Assembly: GCF_004011695.2 (NCBI RefSeq)
Contig: NC_082425.1
Span: forward strand, 1,116,001 to 1,180,000
Origin: Ascochyta rabiei
Taxonomy: Eukaryota > Ascomycota > Dothideomycetes > Pleosporales > Didymellaceae
Length of the DNA stretch: 64,000 bases
Direction: 5' to 3'
Shown here: positions 1 through 9,975 of the stretch, one piece after another
Layout: every line of letters begins with the position of its first letter
Numbering within the stretch: position 1 is the stretch's first letter
The notes under the pieces: model-generated
Seen by the model: only the letters and a program-made list of their open reading frames with translations
Told to the model about the DNA's origin: nothing
The model's database searches: none
Program-made: the position numbers and the translations under genes

Positions 1-1630
1 GTAAGAAGAGAGCGAGTGTGGGCTGAATTGTCCTTTGATGTTACTCTTGAGGATGATAGAGTAAACGGGGAAAATGCTCAAGCTATACTTATGCAATGTC
101 TACAACCTCCAGAACCAACATCACGGACACCATCATCCCGCCCCACTTCGCCCCGGCCTCGGTAGTGGTAGTGAAAACAAAGGTTCAAGACTCAATGCGC
201 CATTCCAAGAGAGCTTAGACGAGATCCGTCATCGAGGTGCCGTCCACAAGCATACCCTTCTACGGTCGTCGTCTCCTCGAGCCAGGAATGACGATGAAGT
301 GGACAGTGCGCGGCGTTTCAGCGCTTGGGAGCTGGTAAGTACCGTGCAATGCCGTGCATGGATCAGGGTACGGGAGGGACCGGCGCATGATCGTTTGGAG
401 TGCGTTCATGCGAAGTTGTGATCATCGTTATGCTAAGATAGACGACGAAACCTTATTCTTACTGCATGATCAACAATACTTGCTGTCGTCGACCAGCCAT
501 GTATTCTTGCTGTATCTATTGGAGCTTCCATCCATCTCTTGTGCTGTGTTCGGTGCATCGCAGTGTTAAAAGTTACAAGACGGCAATAGATTGCATGCCG
601 TGGCGCTACCATGGTCTCCGGCGAAAATAGAGTCCCTTGGCCAGTGCAATATGGAGGAAAGGCAGAGGCTTAGCAAGTCCGACTTCTAAGGTTTTCTTAG
701 CTTTACACTGATTAATGGACATCTTCTCTCTTTGTCATCTGCAACAGCATCTGTGCGCTTTTGTTATAAACATCGATGGGCGTTTCTGCACAAGACCCAC
801 CGCACTGGCCGTGGGACTTTACTTCTGCCGGAGACCCTGGTACACAGTAGTGCTTCGACTCGTCAATCTGCACCCCGCACGGTGCTCATGGTGAGGCGAT
901 CAGGTGTATGTTCCCTTCATCTTGATCGGTCGGCGAACATGCCCCAAAAGTACGCATCGTCCCTATGCGTCATTCCAGGCTGGCGGCTTTGAGACATCCG
1001 AGGGACAAGAAAACAACGGTGTTTCGAAACACTGCTTGGACACGAGAGGCTGGAGCCTCGTCGCAGGATGGGCAGGCGTGGGTATGTATGTCGACAAACA
1101 ACAATGCGTATCTGACATGGAAGTCGCACACAACCTCGGTACCACAGAATGGCTACAAGAATCTGGGTTCAATATAGATGCCAAGAGGCACTACTGGCGT
1201 CTTGGCACATGGATCTCGGCACCTGCCGATCGACTGGGGCGTGAACGAATTTGTGCAAGATGTTGAATGTGAACTAGCAAGCAAGCCTTCAGTAGAGAAG
1301 TAGGCAATGCTCATTCTAGTTGGGAGTGGTTAGATTGCTCGCCATACGCCGTGTCTTGAAATCTTTCTACACTTTATGTGATTTTGCAGAATGATTCCTT
1401 GATTCACCAAGAATTTGTCGATGTTCACGCTGGTGAGCAATGTCGAGAGCTGTATAACTTGCGAGAAACGTCGGTCGCATTCGATACGGTAAGTCCGTGG
1501 CTACTGCCAATAGTCAAAGCCTGATAGCCCAGACCTTCGATTCCGCCAACTCTGCCCCACATCAAACAATGTCTGCTGAACGGGACCCCAAGTCGTAATC
1601 TCACACCTTCTCCTAGGTCGTGGGAGCCCC
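1..1630. other. Left-edge intergenic region, no supported gene
   Basis: No reading frame here has recognisable family motifs or a convincing exon structure. The longest frames are about 70-120 codons, overlap each other on both strands and look like chance. The stretch lies downstream of the minus-strand Nur1-like gene and may hold its 3' UTR. Confidence 0.5.
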
Positions 1631-3136
1631 TCAGTACCGTCCACTCTCCCTCCTTCCAACGCCCAGATTCCCGTACCCGCTCGGCCTTGCCTCCCCGTTC
1701 GACATATTCACTCTCTTTAAAGGACTCCCGTCCCTCTTACTCAGTGTCTGACTCGCTGAGCTTGTGCCCAAGCTCCGTTTATCTCTCGTTACGCCAGTGG
1801 CATCTCTACTTTTCTCCAGCCTAGGAGTGGAGGATCTGCTCGCAACGCCGAAACGGTCGCTCAAGCTCAGCTTCGGCTGATCGCGGAATCTGTTGTTCTC
1901 TTCGGTATCGCCGAGGTAGTTCGCACTTGCCGATTTGCGAAGTGGGGAGGCAGCGTGTGTATAGACACCCAAGCTGCCGCCATCACCGCTCGTACGGGCT
2001 ATGGACGGTGCGCGGCGGAAGGGGTTTGGTGTTTGTGACGGGCGAATGGGCGACGAGAGGTCTTCATCGTCTCGTGCGTCAGATGCGGTCGAGGTGTAAG
2101 AAGAGTGGGCGGACGTGAAGGTGGGGCGTTTGGCACTTCGCGAAGGGGTGTGGCCCAGCGACAGATTGTCCGGGTCGTACTGGCCCTTGTAGTTCGAGTT
2201 GGGGTTGGTAAGGAACACTTTTTTGTTGACAATCGTGCGCGGTGTGTAGGTGGTGACTTCGCTCGCCAGATCGTGAGGGCTGCCCTTGACGCCGACGCTC
2301 GAGTCTCTATTGCGCTTCTTCGATATCGTCTGAATGCCTACATCGCGAGATGGCCTTTGCAGCGAAGGGTGAACATATTTGCTGTCGTACTCGTGCAGAA
2401 CCTGGCGGCTGATGATGTTGTTGTCCTTGATCTGCTGGGTGAACGAGGAGCGCAGGAGCGACAAGTGGAGAGACAGAGCCAGGCCAATGAAGATGGTAGC
2501 TACAGCCCTGACGCTGGGACGAGGATCGAGCTGCGCGACCGGCAGGTTGAGATAGTAGAGCGCAACGTGCAGAGGACTAAACAAGCAGAACAGCTCCAGA
2601 CAGAGCGGATTGGGGTCCCAGACAGCGATCTCCCACACGTCCCGTGTTGCGTCTGGATGCGCGCGCGCCGCTGCCGAGTTGCGCTGGGCAATGTTGCGCA
2701 AGTAGCTGAACGGCGACGCTCCTGCCGGCGAAGAGTCGACTCTCACGCGCTTCGCAGATGGGGTCGTGGGCGTAGTCTCGATGGGCTGCTCAAACAGCCT
2801 GTAGTGCCTCTTCTTACTGTATACAAGCCAGGCGTTGGCACAGCTTGCAGCAGATAGCATCAGCACCAGCAGGTTCGCAAGCCAGCTGAGCCAGCCGGGG
2901 CCGGACGCTTCTCTGAAGACGCCGTCGTTGTCGAAGCTGTTGGAGGCGCCGGTGTTGGCTTGGGCGACGATGAAGGCGAGGTTTGCGCCGAGACCAATGT
3001 AGAGCGCATAAGAAGCAGCCAGGTCCTCCCAACCACTGCCGCTCAGCTCTTCTGATATCCACAGCGCCCAGTCGGAGGGGTCCAGGTACGTCTTGATGCG
3101 TTCGCTGAGCGGCGCCTTGCGCACGAGACGAGGCAT
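1631..3136 (-). CDS. NUR1: Nur1/Mug154-like nuclear rim membrane protein
   Basis: A single-exon gene of 501 aa. The N-terminal half (to about residue 270) matches what I know of the fungal Nur1/Mug154 family (DUF2418). Hydrophobic segments lie near residues 40-60, 82-106, 177-198 and 211-228, with the conserved-looking stretch WEIAVWDPNPLCLELFCLFS in the middle. In yeast, Nur1 sits in the inner nuclear membrane with Heh1 and contributes to rDNA silencing and anchoring. The C-terminal half is Ser/Arg/Pro-rich, low in complexity and probably disordered. The ATG at 3136 is chosen because the conserved MPRLVRKAPLSERIKTYLDP start follows directly. It is divergent from the V-ATPase F gene, with only about 270 bp between the start codons. 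The family call is from memory of motifs. Confidence 0.8.
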   Translation of the reverse strand: MPRLVRKAPLSERIKTYLDPSDWALWISEELSGSGWEDLAASYALYIGLGANLAFIVAQANTGASNSFDNDGVFREASGPGWLSWLANLLVLMLSAASCANAWLVYSKKRHYRLFEQPIETTPTTPSAKRVRVDSSPAGASPFSYLRNIAQRNSAAARAHPDATRDVWEIAVWDPNPLCLELFCLFSPLHVALYYLNLPVAQLDPRPSVRAVATIFIGLALSLHLSLLRSSFTQQIKDNNIISRQVLHEYDSKYVHPSLQRPSRDVGIQTISKKRNRDSSVGVKGSPHDLASEVTTYTPRTIVNKKVFLTNPNSNYKGQYDPDNLSLGHTPSRSAKRPTFTSAHSSYTSTASDARDDEDLSSPIRPSQTPNPFRRAPSIARTSGDGGSLGVYTHAASPLRKSASANYLGDTEENNRFRDQPKLSLSDRFGVASRSSTPRLEKSRDATGVTRDKRSLGTSSASQTLSKRDGSPLKRVNMSNGEARPSGYGNLGVGRRESGRY

Positions 3137-3405
3137 GGTGGCGGTGCAGGAGGTTTGCGGGCGGTGGTGTCTGTTTCGGGTAGGATGCTGCGGTCAGAAG
3201 CGGTGGCTCAAGAGCCCTCCATCTTCTTCAGGTGAGAAGAGTGAAAGCGCATTTGTTGTTTGTTGCTCCGTCCGCCGTCCCAGACAAACTCCGCGCTAGG
3301 CGCCCGAAGCGGCAAAGCGCAGTCCGAGCCCGTCGTCATTGCGCTGCTGCAACACCAAGCGCAAGCCTCACCGCAGCGGCAGCAGCGAGCGAGCAACACG
3401 ACACC

Positions 3406-3975
3406 ATGTCAGCCCCGGCCTCTACATACAAAGACCGGCAGTTCCTCGCCGTGATTGGCGATGAGGTGCGCCGCCCTTGCTCTATCCCGGACACAGCACT
3501 GACGCGCGACAGGACACAGTGACGGGCATGCTGCTCGCGGGCGTCGGCGTGAGTTCCCCCCCCACCCGCGCCCGGCACATCCCAAGAAACAAGAACCAAG
3601 AAACGCGACTGACAGAACAACGCAGCACGTGACGCAGCCCCCGGACGCGCAGAAGAACTTCCTCGTCGTCGACGCCAAGACGGAGAACAGCGCGATCGAG
3701 GCCGCCTTCGACCGCTTCACGACGGAGCGCAAGGACATTGCCATCTTGTTGATCAACCAGCACGTACGTATAGCGCGCGGGTGTCCCGGTGGTTCATGAA
3801 GTCGGGTCTCTGCGCAGATGCTGACGACGGCTAGATCGCCGAGAAGATAAGACATCGCGTCGAGACGTACACGGCCGCTTTCCCCTCGCTGCTCGAGATC
3901 CCGTCCAAAGACCACCCATACGACCCCGAGAAGGACAGCGTGCTGAAGCGTGTCAGGAGGCTGTTTGGCGAGTAG
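3406..3975 (+). CDS. VMA7: V-type proton ATPase subunit F
   Basis: Four exons (3406-3465, 3513-3548, 3626-3763, 3835-3975) join to an exact 124-codon frame plus TAG. The protein is the F subunit of the soluble V1 sector of the vacuolar proton pump, part of the central rotor stalk. Support comes from the N-terminal [20 protein letters not shown], from NFLVVD, the [15 protein letters not shown] stretch and the C-terminal block [21 protein letters not shown], all typical of Vma7. Length agrees with the family (about 118-125 aa). The introns are 47, 77 and 71 bp with GT donors and AG acceptors. It is a housekeeping gene with GC-rich codon use, unlike the cluster to the right. Confidence 0.93.
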
Positions 3976-4485
3976 ACGTGTGCAGGTGGACAAGCAGGAC
4001 TCGGTGGTTGGAGAACGAAGTCGAGTGCATAGCATCAACAAACGATATCCACGTACAAACACCCGTGTGCTCGGTCCATTCTACATGTTGAGGCTGCACG
4101 AGGATTGGGAGACGGGCGGTAATGAGCACGGAGGCTCAGCAGTGTGTCGTCAAGTATGCATTGCCACCGTCGTTTATACATTAGGCCATGTCCATCACCA
4201 AACGCACCCATCTGACTAAACAATTGCATGGTATCGTGCACGAGAAGAACAGAAACACCTACAGCTCATCTCGCTGCCGTAAACGATCTTGCATTCTTTG
4301 ATGCACGAGCCCAGCAGCAGGGCCTGACATTTCAAACTTCCGCCTGCCAACTTTGACATTGCCGAAGCTGAGAATACCCGAGCCCTCGCCGGAACCTGCA
4401 CCAGAACTCTCGCTCGATCCACCGTTGTTGCTGCTGTGTCGATGCCTTAGGTGTCATCCGTGAGCATCGTGTCATGGCAGCGCAA

Positions 4486-5180
4486 TTACCGGTGGAAAGC
4501 AATCTTGGCAGTCAAGCAGGTGATCTTGTCGCCCTCCTCGGTGTACACATCCGCGAGGACTGTGTATGTGCCCTATCAGCGACGTTAGCCTCTATCCATC
4601 TACGCATCCGTCGACACTTGTAACTTCTGCTGTGACGTACCGGAGGAATCTCCCTGGGCAGATCAACATCCTTGGTCAGGCTCAGCTCTCCCTTCTTGAG
4701 CGGGCACTTGAGATCCGCCTGCTCGATGGTGTCGCACGCATCGCGCTCCTGGTTGATCAGGGTGATCAGACCGTACTTGACTTGCAGATGCATCTTCGAG
4801 CCCTGGCCGACCTCTTCCTTGAAGTCGCCGGATGCCTTGATCGAGAGCTTCTCGCCGCTGGAACAACGTCAGTTGGTGGTTTTTCAGGCAAGAGCGATCG
4901 CCTCTCAAGACGTAGCACGACGTGGCACCGTATGCGCAGTCTTTCAAGAGGCGTGGCTGGGGCAGACGCACGGCTTGGGTGGGTTGGGGTCCAGGTCGAC
5001 CTTCTCGATCTGGAGGATGTAGTCCGCGGGGTCTGCGCAGAAGTACAGCGGGTTGTCGCCGGGCACCTTGTAATCCTCCTTCACAGTGACCTGGTTGGGG
5101 ACCCAAGAGGCGCCCATAGAGGGAACAGCCGAAACGCTGACAGCGCTGAGGCCGGCGAGGAGAAGCGTGGTGAGCTGCAT
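4486..5180 (-). CDS. NPC2: NPC2-type phosphatidylglycerol/phosphatidylinositol transfer protein (ML domain)
   Basis: Three exons on the minus strand (5180-4972, 4857-4641, 4572-4486) give 170 aa in continuous frame. A signal peptide is visible (MQLTTLLLAGLSAVSVSAVP). It is followed by an ML-domain pattern: [32 protein letters not shown], given here as positions about 42-73, then a lysine/glycine-rich beta region and CPLKKGELSLTKDVDLPREIP near the end. Cysteines are spaced as in fungal NPC2 homologues. These secreted or vacuolar proteins bind sterols and phospholipids and move them between membranes. Donors are GTGCGT and GTACGT; length is normal for the family (about 170-175 aa). It converges with VMA7, leaving about 510 bp of shared 3' region (3976-4485) with nothing else visible. 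Confidence 0.88.
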
Positions 5181-7305
5181 TGTGGATAATATGCGCAATG
5201 TCTTTGAGTTTCGTGGAGATGCGCAGTGTATGCGCAGTGCAGTGCAGGCAAAGGCGGTGGAGACCTGGAGGGCGGTTATCGTGGTTGACTGGGTGAGGCT
5301 GGGGCTGGGGCGCAATGGGCAAGGAGCGCTGAGCGGCCCCTGCCACTGCGTCATCGGTCATCTGCGTGGGCTAGATCGCTAGCCGAATCTGGGGTTGACG
5401 TTTGCCCTTCGTCTTATGGTGCCTGAGTACTGGGCTGTCCATGTCACGAGGAATTCTGGCAGTCTCCTGGAATACCTCGAGATGGAAACAAGGTATTTCG
5501 ACGATCAAGGCCGGCGCACATTCTGTATCGACTCCAGGCTGGGGCCACACTTCTCCTGGCCCTACGCCCGATCGGGACTTCTCTCTGATAATGCAACCAG
5601 GTGAATGATCATGGGGAAGAGACGAAACTTATCGATTTATGTTTTGGAAGCCAAAGTACCTTGAGTTGCTGTATCACTCCGTTGCAATGCAGACATCTGA
5701 ACAAGATGTAAATCTGTGCACGTAACATTGATCTCGAGACCGAAGCTGCGCAGACGGCAGACTCCTGAATATCTCCCTGTCCTGATCAGAGTCAGATACT
5801 ATAACCTTACCTCGGTCTCTACAGCTCGCGAATTTGCTTTAAATACCAGTGTAAGCGAATTTTGCCATGCTCTAATGTAAAACGAGGCAGATTGAACAGT
5901 CTCAGGCCTTAACTGCTTACTCGTTATCGACGTGGTACGAGAGCTGCACCTGTCTCGCAGTAGTTCCGAGAGGCATTGCAAAGTGTAATCAAGGCTGAAT
6001 ACGGGGAACGCAGGGACACTGCATGATAATAATACGAAACTGTCGCTGCACCCACAGTCGGTTTAGGAACAGACGTCTTGCGTCACTAAGGTATTGCCAT
6101 TTTTATAACGTGTGCTTGCACGGTACGAAAGGTTGGGCTGATGTACCACGGTAAACAATGCTCTCCATCAAGACCAGACACTGTGACAATTACAAGTCTT
6201 CATTTTTGGTCAACACTCCCCCCTCAAATCCTTCGCGTGACCGAAACTGATTTGCACAGCTAATTGTGCATCTGCAAGTACTAACACAGAGTCTCCGGAT
6301 CTCGCTACAGTTTTCCTAGAAACGCACTGCGGCTGAAAGGGCCAAACGCTCACAACCAATAGGAGCTACGGCATACCGTCTCTACTCGAGGATCTGCGCT
6401 ATTGAAATACGGCACGCCTACCAAATGTCAAAGAAGCGGAACCTTGACAAACCGTTGCAAAGCGGAGATGATCCCGGTGAACGCATGTAGGACGCATGAT
6501 CTTTCGTTCGTATCTCGCATTCGCAGACCAGACCTCATTCTTAAACATGTCCAGTCAGCAGCCATAAAACATTACATTCTTCGTTTGTACAACACAATGC
6601 AAGCTGGGGTAACGCTGAGCTGACATGATTGTGTGAGCCGCTGTGGCTGATTTTGCGGGGGAGCTTGTTCTGTTCTCTGCTGTGTCACCCTCATGGCCCT
6701 CCTCCATGCTGTGAACACTCGTCTACCCATCTACGGGTTTGAGGTGTGTCGTCAAATTGGCTGCAACTTTCCTTTCGGAGCTGAAGGAACATGCATCTGA
6801 CAAGGTCTACGGTGGTGTGAGCAGGACGTCTCTCTGCTATCTTGGGTAACACCGAGACTGCCATATGCAGCACTTCGCTTCCTACAACTCGAGTGGGCAT
6901 TAGATGCATCAAAGTGAATCCATTTCGAAACCTTGAAGCGAACGATGCTATGGGCATGACCAGACAATAGCTCGTTGATAGGTCCGTGACGTGGGGCAAG
7001 CTGCATGGAGTTCACAGTTCTGAATTACACAAGCTTCCGAAGTGCAGACCCTCTGTTCTTGCGCTGCGATGTACGAGGTTCAGAGGACTATACCCTTGGG
7101 TCAGTTTAGTGTGACCTACAAGGAAGACAAGGCGCAATAAGCATCGCAAAAGTGTATATAAACGGCTCTGAGCCCTCGACTTCAGAAACCACTGCAAGCA
7201 TCACTTCTCATAGTTCAGAGGCATCATAAGCACAGTGTGACAATTCCGCACCTCTCGCTTCTCAATACTGACTGCCATGTAGACCAAGTCAACACCATCA
7301 GCAAA
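5181..7305. other. Intergenic region upstream of NPC2 and of the secreted peptide gene
   Basis: About 2.1 kb. Overlapping frames of 60-100 codons occur on both strands but none shows a known motif, signal peptide or coherent exon chain. The right end carries the promoter of the small secreted protein. Confidence 0.45.
7155..7162 (+). promoter_or_regulatory. TATA-like box upstream of the secreted peptide gene
   Basis: TATATAAA lies 144 bp before the ATG at 7306, with no in-frame gene between. The position would suit a transcript with a short 5' UTR, as is common for effector-type genes. Assigned by sequence and position only. Confidence 0.4.
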
Positions 7306-7629
7306 ATGCAGCTCCAATCCATCCTTACCATCTTCGCCCTCACCCTCTCAACCACCAGCACCGCCATCCCCGCCCCAGCTCCAGAGGCCATCACCGCGCC
7401 TGAGAAAACACTCGAAGCGCGCGTCACGCAGCTGAAATGGAACGCCAAAAAGGACGGCGACATTTGCAGCCGCTCGTGGAGCGGAGTCTGCTACGAACAC
7501 TGCGTCACCGAGGGTACGGCACCGGCCAAGAACTGTATCAGGAGCACCATCACCAGTGCCATTGATGGCGCGGGCTGTGGGTGGCTTAGTGGTAAGAGCA
7601 AGTGCAAGTGTGTGTGTAATAAGCCGTGA
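7306..7629 (+). CDS. Small cysteine-rich secreted protein (candidate effector)
   Basis: A 107-aa open frame. The ATG at 7306 is preferred because it starts a clean signal peptide (MQLQSILTIFALTLSTTSTA, likely cleaved after residue 20), whereas upstream in-frame codons give no leader. A short Pro/Ala-rich segment follows, ending in LEAR at 36-39, a possible processing site. The mature part has eight cysteines at 54, 62, 66, 77, 91, 100, 102 and 104, enough for four disulfides. The C-x3-C (62-66) and C-x-C-x-C (100-104) spacings recall disulfide-knotted, defensin-like folds. No known family is recognised. Size, secretion and cysteine content are those of fungal apoplastic effectors or antimicrobial peptides; the function is unknown. 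Confidence 0.72.
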   Translation: MQLQSILTIFALTLSTTSTAIPAPAPEAITAPEKTLEARVTQLKWNAKKDGDICSRSWSGVCYEHCVTEGTAPAKNCIRSTITSAIDGAGCGWLSGKSKCKCVCNKP

Positions 7630-8590
7630 GGAAGAGGGCTGTGTTGGAATTGAGCGTATGGATCTCAGGTTATTTTTGTGGGAGTGAGGGGGGATTAGAG
7701 TGTAGTTTGAGGATTCGAACTCGTTGATTGTTGATCTCTTTGGTTGTGGCCAGATCTATGAACAGCTTGCAGGTAAATTTATCAGTGTGATGTTTATATC
7801 AAGCTCATGACCAACTTCCCTACTGAGCAACACCACTTCACTGCGTCTACGTTCCCCAGCTAGCCCTGCATCGGTCAATCGAACTATCTGTATTACGCTG
7901 CGAGACCACATCTAGATTTTGATTAGCTTGTCTGGTCGATGTCCAGATTCTGAAGACATTGAGGTTGTTAACTGGATTTCGGTTGCCGAGAAGATTAGTA
8001 CTCAAAAGGTATGGTGAACGCATGGCTGTCTTGCAGTAACAGAGCTTCGGTTGAGACATATACAGGTGAATTAAATGGTAGTGAACGCTATGAGAATTCC
8101 GCTTGAAAACTCATGCGCATGGGGGAACTGACCGTACTGGATCTAATGTCAGGCCTGATGTTCGACATCAACCTTTTGTAGATTTCCAGAGTCCAAACCC
8201 GCTGCGCTGTCAACAGCACCAGACTCGGTACTGGTGACACCACGCGTAATGTCTCGTCCTGCAATCCCGTCTGCCTGACGATAGCACAACCGCAGGAGGT
8301 CATCTGCCAAGTCGTCTCTTCAGAATTCAAAACACATGCCGAGGACCAAGTTTGCAGAACTCCAGCCCGTGTCTTTTGAGCCTCAGGTTCACCAACACAC
8401 GGTCTACCAGAAATTTGGAAAGGACCGAACGATCAAAAGACGAAGCACATCAGGCCACTGACAATCGAAAGAGGGCATCTGGAAGCCTGGAAGGACTTTG
8501 GTGAGTAATGGGTTCATGTCTGAGCGCACAGACTACAGGTATTGAAGCAAATTCAAACTAAGAAGCTGACAACTATCAGTAAGCTCATAC
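7630..8590. other. Intergenic region between secreted peptide and polygalacturonase
   Basis: Roughly 960 bp holding the 3' ends of two genes that converge. Short overlapping frames only; nothing recognisable. Confidence 0.5.
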
Positions 8591-9870
8591 CTAGGAGCTC
8601 GTCATGCTGAGATGTCCATCGCAATTAAAGTTGCCTCCTGTCTGATAGTTACACAAACTGGGCACGCCTCCACCTTGAATGTCGACATCCTTGATGAAAA
8701 TGTTCTTGCAGCTGCCCGGACCGCAGAGGATGTAGTAGTTCCTGCCCTTCTTTGTCGCGGTACCTGTAACGTTCTTGATGGTGATGTCGGAGATAATAAC
8801 CCCAGCAGTCGGGTGACCCGTGGGACCTCCGTTGAGGTAGTCTTGCTGGATGTCGATGCCGTAGATGGAGATGTTCTCAACGCGAATGTTCTCGAACACG
8901 ATGTTGTTAATCCAGCCAGTGGTGTTCTCATTGGTCTTGATGCGGGCACCATTCTCAGCATTGAGAACAACGGAGTTTCTGAAGACAATGTTGGTGACAT
9001 TGTTGTTGGACTTGCCGCCCACCGAGCCGATGGATAGTCCGTGGCTGCCGTTGCAGTGCATGTTGTCGACGATGATATTGTTACCACTGGTGATGGCTAC
9101 ACAGTCGTCTTGGTTGATAACTACACTGTCGCGGACCTTCGTGTCGTTGGTTGAGGATATATCGAAACCATCACTGTTGTGCGAGGCTGGCAGGCCGTTA
9201 GAACGAGCGTTGGGAGCATATCCAGCACTATTGTTGAGAGTAATGTGGTAGACGTCAAGGCCAGCGCTGTTGCTGATGGCAAAGCAGTGCACCGGGTAGT
9301 TTTGAATGTAGATGTCGTGCACTGAACTAGATCCAAGAACCTTGTTGAGTTCGATGAAATGGTTGGGTCTGGGAAATGTTAGCATATGCAGTGATGTTTT
9401 CAAGCGAACTCGCGATGGCTTACTTGGCAATGCCACCATTGCTACCCAGACCATCCCACCATGATTGACCATTGCCATCAAGGACAGCGCCATTAGCGGC
9501 AGTGATCTCAATATTTGTGCCTCCAACCTTGATGAACGGGTAGTTGGCATCAAAGTATTCCCAAAATGTAGTACCCTTGAAGGTGACTTTGGTACCTTTC
9601 TTTAGCTTCGAGAGATCGATGGTTGAGTTTCCAGGAACGGTGATGCCGTCGAGAGTGATGGCAGTGCAAGCCGCGATAGCAGCCGGGATAGCTGAGTAAG
9701 CGGTCACGTGGCATGGGGCGGCAGTAGCTGTAGGCTTGGCGGGACGCTCCTTTATGTAGGTGGACTGCCCAACAGTGGCGAGTGCCAGCAGCACTGAAAG
9801 ACCTTAGGGTGGAGTTAGTTCACACAATTGTCGTCTCTTGACGAGACCGCTTCATACCAATTGTTTGCAT
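8591..9870 (-). CDS. Secreted polygalacturonase, glycoside hydrolase family 28
   Basis: Three exons (9870-9858, 9793-9424, 9368-8591) give 386 aa in exact frame. The 13-nt first exon supplies the start of a signal peptide (MQTIVLLALATVGQS). The body is a right-handed beta-helix pectinase: WWDGLGSNGG early, then the catalytic signatures NSDGFD, QDDC, GSHGLSIGS and ARIK in the usual order. These place the three catalytic aspartates (one in NSD, two in QDD), the GHG histidine and the RIK substrate-binding pair. Most relatives have NTD where this has NSD, a tolerated change. The enzyme hydrolyses alpha-1,4-galacturonan in plant pectin outside the cell. Whether it is endo- or exo-acting is not certain from motifs; length fits endo-type or rhamnogalacturonase-like fungal GH28 enzymes. 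Confidence 0.92.
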
Positions 9871-9968
9871 CTTGAGGTTTAGATATCTGGTGTCCGGGCA
9901 AAAGAACAGAGAAAAACAGTCGATGCTTGGCTTTCTCAATCTTACAGGTGACTGACAGTTCGTCTGGA

Positions 9969-9975
9969 TTTTATA
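9969..9975 (-). promoter_or_regulatory. TATA-like box upstream of the polygalacturonase
   Basis: On the minus strand the sequence reads TATAAAA, about 100 bp before the ATG at 9870. Assigned by sequence and position only. Confidence 0.4.

Noticed and set aside
74..1266. Several frames of 70-120 codons on both strands
   Set aside because: They overlap one another, lack family motifs and do not splice together.
2105..2857. 250-codon plus-strand frame
   Set aside because: It is the antisense shadow of the GC-rich Nur1-like gene.
3409..4062. 217-codon minus-strand frame
   Set aside because: Antisense shadow of the spliced VMA7 gene, whose four exons give an exact family-length protein.
4566..5361. 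Long frames on both strands over the NPC2 gene
   Set aside because: Out-of-frame shadows; the spliced minus-strand model has signal peptide and ML-domain motifs.
7681..7760. Possible tRNA B-box (GTTCGAATCC) on the minus strand near 7715
   Set aside because: The surrounding bases do not form a T-arm or acceptor stem.
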